Below the pieces are notes generated by a model. The model saw only the letters and a list, made by a program, of their open reading frames with translations. It ran no database searches and had not been told where the DNA came from. Both the position numbers and the translations under genes were made by a program. Shown here piece after piece: positions 60,326 to 64,000 of a stretch of DNA of 64,000 nucleotides. The stretch comes from Piper betle (taxonomy: Eukaryota > Streptophyta > Magnoliopsida > Piperales > Piperaceae). Each line of letters starts with the position of its first letter. Within the stretch, counting starts at the first letter, position 1. The stretch spans positions 1 to 64,000 of the forward strand of contig JAURVB010011241.1 of the NCBI GenBank assembly GCA_033002965.1. Direction: 5' to 3'.

Positions 60326-60773
60326 TAGGGATGTAAACAATTTAAAATTTTTTGGAATTATTTTATGTTTAGCTCGATTTGATATGAATTCGTGTTTGTT
60401 AATTTTATATTCGAAAAAATATTTGGATTGAAATAGATAATTTGTTGAACAATAAATAGAGCTTAAGCTAAGAAGTGTTTTATTCTGTTTGGCTCGAAAC
60501 TGAAGCTCGATGTGTTCAAACTTGAATAAATACTCGGTTCAACTCAGCTCGTCAATACTATTAAGGTCATATTGGACTTATGTAGTATTCGAAAAATTAT
60601 TGATCCTACATTAGTCAAGCACAAACTAAGCATAAATATTCACTCAGCTCGACCCATAATTCATCAAAACTCGTCAAGCATTCAAATAAGTTCAAACATG
60701 CTTGTCATAAATCACGTTGAATTCAAAAATATCCTTACTTGGCTTGGCTTGACTCGACTTGTTTACACCCCTA
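60326..60773. mobile_element. hAT MITE-like element
   Basis: Starts TAGGGATGTAAACAATTT and ends CTTGTTTACACCCCTA (reversed: TAGGGGTGTAAACAAG), which are good inverted termini. The interior carries the same GCTCGA-type text as its neighbour. The flanks ATTTGCTC and ATTATATT do not form a convincing duplication. Confidence 0.65.
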
Positions 60774-61633
60774 ATTATATTATTGGCCTTAATTATCATA
60801 ATTAATAGAATATAACTATTTGTTACAATTAATTCCTTCTGACTTCATTAATTATAGGGATTTCAACCAATAATAAAAACTCTTACAACAGGTTTTCTGT
60901 AAAGTTTTACCGCAAATCCTCTCCTATTTTCATCTTGATATGAGCCTAATGTTCCATGTTAGGGGCCAAGCTTTTGCCCAACTGGGGCTTGACTCCCGGG
61001 CTATTGTCCAAGCCTGGCCGACCCATTTACACCCCTTGGACTTTTAATTTGTTTTCGTTGTTACGTCTTGGTAATTTATGCGACATGAAATATAACATAT
61101 ACATAATATCTGATTAATTATTATTAAGATATAATGATTTCTAGCCTGAACTCGACCGATGCAGGTTAAACCTAACCCAACTTTTGGCAAACTAGACATG
61201 AGACCTGGTTCGTTGCTAGCCATTATCACATAATGTAATGCAATGCTTTCCTAAAAATCATGGGTGGAGGTGGTGTTTAACTTCATACATAACACAGGCT
61301 TTTGTTTCTTATTCAAATCCATGAATATGGCATTTTGGAACCAAAGGGTGCCGTAAAATTGATAATGGTACTTCAAGGGGCGAAGAACGCGTTCCAATTT
61401 ATTTCTAACTTTATATCAATTTTCTTTGCTTCAATAAATTATTTTTGGAGTTTAATTTAGGCCCATTACTTAGAAGCGTTTTCTCTTTTTGAACGGATGT
61501 AGGCCCATTATTTGAGAAGTGGATTGGGTCTTCACTCAAGCAAACTAAATGAAGGGCAGACGAAAGGTGTTAAGCATAAATATATGACTTTGAGCGCATC
61601 AAATGAAGCTACCAGATCCAAATTGTGGTGCTA
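60774..61633. other. Intergenic, nothing recognised
   Basis: AT-rich DNA between two hAT-like elements. No gene or RNA was seen. Confidence 0.45.
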
Positions 61634-61641
61634 GTTGTTGG

Positions 61642-61930
61642 TAGGGCTACTAAAAGTGAGCAAATCACCCATACTCAATCTTGCACTTGAAATCGACTCG
61701 AATAGTTCGAAGTTCATTCGAACTCGATCTCGAGATCAAACGAATTTTAAATATATATAGTCGAAGTCGACTCGAACATTTTTTATATTATTTGAAGTCG
61801 ACTCAAATTTGAATACACTTAAACTATTTAATTTTGATGGGTTTAAAATTAGCTCGTTTGAGATTCGAAATCAACTCGATTATAAGGTCGAAAATAGTTA
61901 ACCAACTAAGTTATTCAATTAGTAGTCCTA
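61642..61930. mobile_element. Short hAT MITE with imperfect 8-bp duplication
   Basis: A 289-bp element starting TAGGGCTACTAAAAGTGAGC and ending CAATTAGTAGTCCTA (reversed: TAGGACTACTAATTG). Flanks GTTGTTGG (61634-61641) and ATTGTAGG (61931-61938) match at 6 of 8 positions. The interior shares the CTCGA-rich composition of the element at 59646-60282. Confidence 0.7.
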
Positions 61931-62266
61931 ATTGTAGGGATGATGAATAAAAATACTTAATTAATCAAGATATTTCTTTCCCAAACAACTTGTGGTTAAA
62001 TGTGTAAAAAAATTAATGTAAAATTTTTTAAAATACTTTTCTTTTATAAACTCAAATATTTGAAATTATCAATATTTTTTTATAAAAAATATTATATATG
62101 AATTTTAGTTGCACGTACACAAGCACGTAGCATGCGGTGTACGTGATGGTGTCCATAGAGCGGCGTGCGTACTAACTACGTGATGGAGGAACATGGATCC
62201 CACCGGATCTAGAGAAGTTGAGGACGTGGAAGTGCCATGCTACATACACAACAAAGACAAACAACG

Positions 62267-64000
62267 ATGAAATCCGGCTTCTTCCTCCTTCAGCAACCTC
62301 TTTCTCCTTCAACTATTTGTGAAGCTCACTCCCTAGTTTCTTATATTTTTGCAAAATCAGAGCATGGTCATGGGGCTCTTGCACCTCCACACTCCACCAT
62401 TCAACCCTCTCCTTCTCCCCAACTCTGCTTTTGCACCACCATAGTACTTCCTTCCTCTTTGGCCAAGCTCTTCAAGTGCCACCACCCCATTGGCAATAAT
62501 TCCAATTCCGTGGATGGTAGTGGTGCAAGCGTAGCTGGTATTGGCTTAAATTGCGAAGTGGGTTCTTCTTCATTTCTCGTGCCATGTTTGCTAATTGTTT
62601 TAACCTATTTGAACCCAGTGCTTGCCAATTGGGGGGAGGGGGCAGTTTTTGGTGTGTTTTCTAGTGTTCCAATGATGGGGTTGTTAATTTTTAACATACT
62701 TGCATTCTAAGTAAGTAACATTGTAAGCTTGTTATGAAGCCATTGCATCAAGATGCAGAGCAAAGGTCGTCAGAGCTGCTGGGCAGGATCCACAATCGAA
62801 AGATGGGGTTGTTGCATATGTTGCGGGTGCCACTGGAAGAGTAGGATCCCGTGCTGTAAGGTTGGATATCAAGCTGTGATTTTCTTAGAATTGATTGGTA
62901 CTGTCCTTCATTTCTGTAACATTATGTTCTTGGATTCCAAGTGAGAGCTGGTGTAAGGAGTAAACAAAAGGCTGGCACATTAGTGAAAGTCTGGTGGTTA
63001 ATATGTAAATTTTCAACCTTGTTGCATTTTTGAGCTTATTAATTTCTAATGATTCTTAGTATATATTTATGTGACAGAGTGTAGAGCAAATGGAGAATGG
63101 TAGTGGGGCTCAATGTAAGTCTTCATTTCTTATATCACAGTATTTAATGGAATGAAATTTAGAAGGAGATTATTCTTTGATGCAGAGGGAGCAAAATAAC
63201 ATTTGTTACTGATAGCAGATATTTTTGAAATTTAGCCCAGATGTAGAAAAGCTTGAAATTGTTGAATGTGACTTGGAGAAGCGAGAAGGGATTGTATCTG
63301 CAATTGGGAATGCAGGCTGTTGTTCTCTGCTGCATTGGTGCCAGCGAGAAAGAAATTTTTGATATTTCTGGACCGTATGGAATTGATTGCGTAGCGAGCA
63401 AAAATCTTATTGATGGAGGTGTGATGTATGGCAAAATGAAAGTTTAGCTATCCTTTGTTCTGAATGGGTCTCTTTTAGAGGTGATGCATGAAATTAGCTC
63501 ATGCAAAAAATGATTTGATTCTTCTATTATTACAGCAACTACTGCTAAGGTTAACCAATTCATTTTGCTGACATCTCTGGGAACAAACAAGATTGGTTTC
63601 CCTGAAGCCATCCTCAAGTAAGAGACTGGCCAATTTGGTGGAAATAGCCTAGTTGAATCATGATTATGTTTTCTTTTTGTTGGTCATGACTATTAAACTA
63701 GATTCAATCTAGCCAATTGGACATATGCTTTACTGAATGCAAATCATACTATTTTTTATCAGTTTGTTCTGGGGAGTCCTGCTATGGAAGTGAAAGGCAG
63801 AAGAAGCATTGATTGCCAGTGGTCTCCCTTATAGTGTAAGGACTAATATTTTTGTGCACCTCAATTTCTCTGGAACCATTGACATGAATTATTGTAATGC
63901 AGTTTCATGCATCCACTAACTTTGTCGACCTTCAATGTGTAATTTAGATATTTAGACCTGGAGGTATGGAGAGGCCAACAGATGCCTTTAAGTTAACTCA
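62267..64000 (+). pseudogene. TIC62: TIC62-like NAD(P)-binding protein pseudogene, cut by the window edge
   Basis: TIC62 is a chloroplast inner-envelope and thylakoid Rossmann-fold protein that binds NADP(H) and FNR. The locus has a first exon with a serine/proline-rich N-terminus like a transit peptide (ATG 62267), then VVAYVAGATGRVGSRAVR (the glycine-rich nucleotide loop, near 62808-62857), VRAGVRSKQKAGTLVK (about 62941-62990), VEKLEIVECDLEKREGIV, VVLCCIGASEKEIFDISGPY, ATTAKVNQFILLTSLGTNK (63535 onward), NLFWGVLLWK and RPGGMERPTDAFKLT at the right edge. A frameshift separates IGNAG from AVVLCC near 63315. A TGA follows NLFWGVLLWK, where the family has Arg before KAEEALIASGLPY. The second half of the gene lies outside the window. 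A pseudogene is more likely than a sequencing error, because the nonsense codon is not in a homopolymer. Confidence 0.75.

Overview
The window is nuclear DNA from a flowering plant. Genes carry many short introns with GT-AG borders, intergenic DNA is AT-rich with long (AT)n arrays, and hAT-type and Copia-type transposon debris is common. The proteins are plant ones: a chloroplast CCS1/ResB protein, LysM receptor-like kinases, a BELL homeodomain protein, a FAR1-type DNA-binding protein and a TIC62 relative. The species cannot be named from the sequence. The GC-rich first exon of the BELL gene sits in otherwise AT-rich DNA.

Left third (1-24 kb) is gene-dense. From left to right it holds: a decayed hAT transposase end (350-826); a GC-cored repeat (1087-1799); a nucleotide-sugar transporter of the CMP-sialic-acid-transporter-like group (2040-6539, +, 15 coding exons); CCS1, a chloroplast cytochrome c assembly factor (7330-10503, +, 8 exons); a 5'-truncated HDR (IspH) pseudogene (11228-13168, -) with a hairpin MITE in an intron; a broken LYK4-type LysM receptor kinase (14907-16474, +) ended by a probable solo LTR (16475-17244); a two-exon gene joining a FAR1 zinc-finger domain to a long C-terminal region I cannot assign (19468-21523, +); an intact intronless LYK5-type receptor pseudokinase (21754-23619, -); and a tRNA-Ser(GCU) (23975-24056, +).

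Middle (24-40 kb) has no gene I can support. It is AT-rich with several (AT)n arrays, a 150-bp hairpin element and a second copy of the GC-cored repeat (37082-37813).

Right part: a SAWTOOTH-type BELL homeobox gene (41040-46638, +, four coding exons and a probable leader intron) with intact MEINOX-interacting and homeodomain exons; a likely nested hAT element (47292-49802); a Copia remnant (51094-52700, -); a BTB/POZ gene (54349-56489, -, two exons); three hAT MITE-like elements (59646-61930), one with a perfect 8-bp target-site duplication; and a decayed TIC62-like gene running off the right edge.

A recurring oddity is single-base frame breaks in otherwise well-conserved coding exons (transporter exon 11, CCS1 exon 1, BELL exon 1, BTB exon 2), mostly at homopolymers. 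This suggests indel errors in the underlying assembly rather than four separate gene deaths. The HDR, LYK4-like and TIC62-like loci also have truncations, insertions or nonsense codons and look like true pseudogenes.

The genes do not form an operon-like unit. The most unusual candidate is the FAR1-domain fusion gene; the best-supported new structural observations are the repeat families with matching terminal inverted repeats and target duplications.
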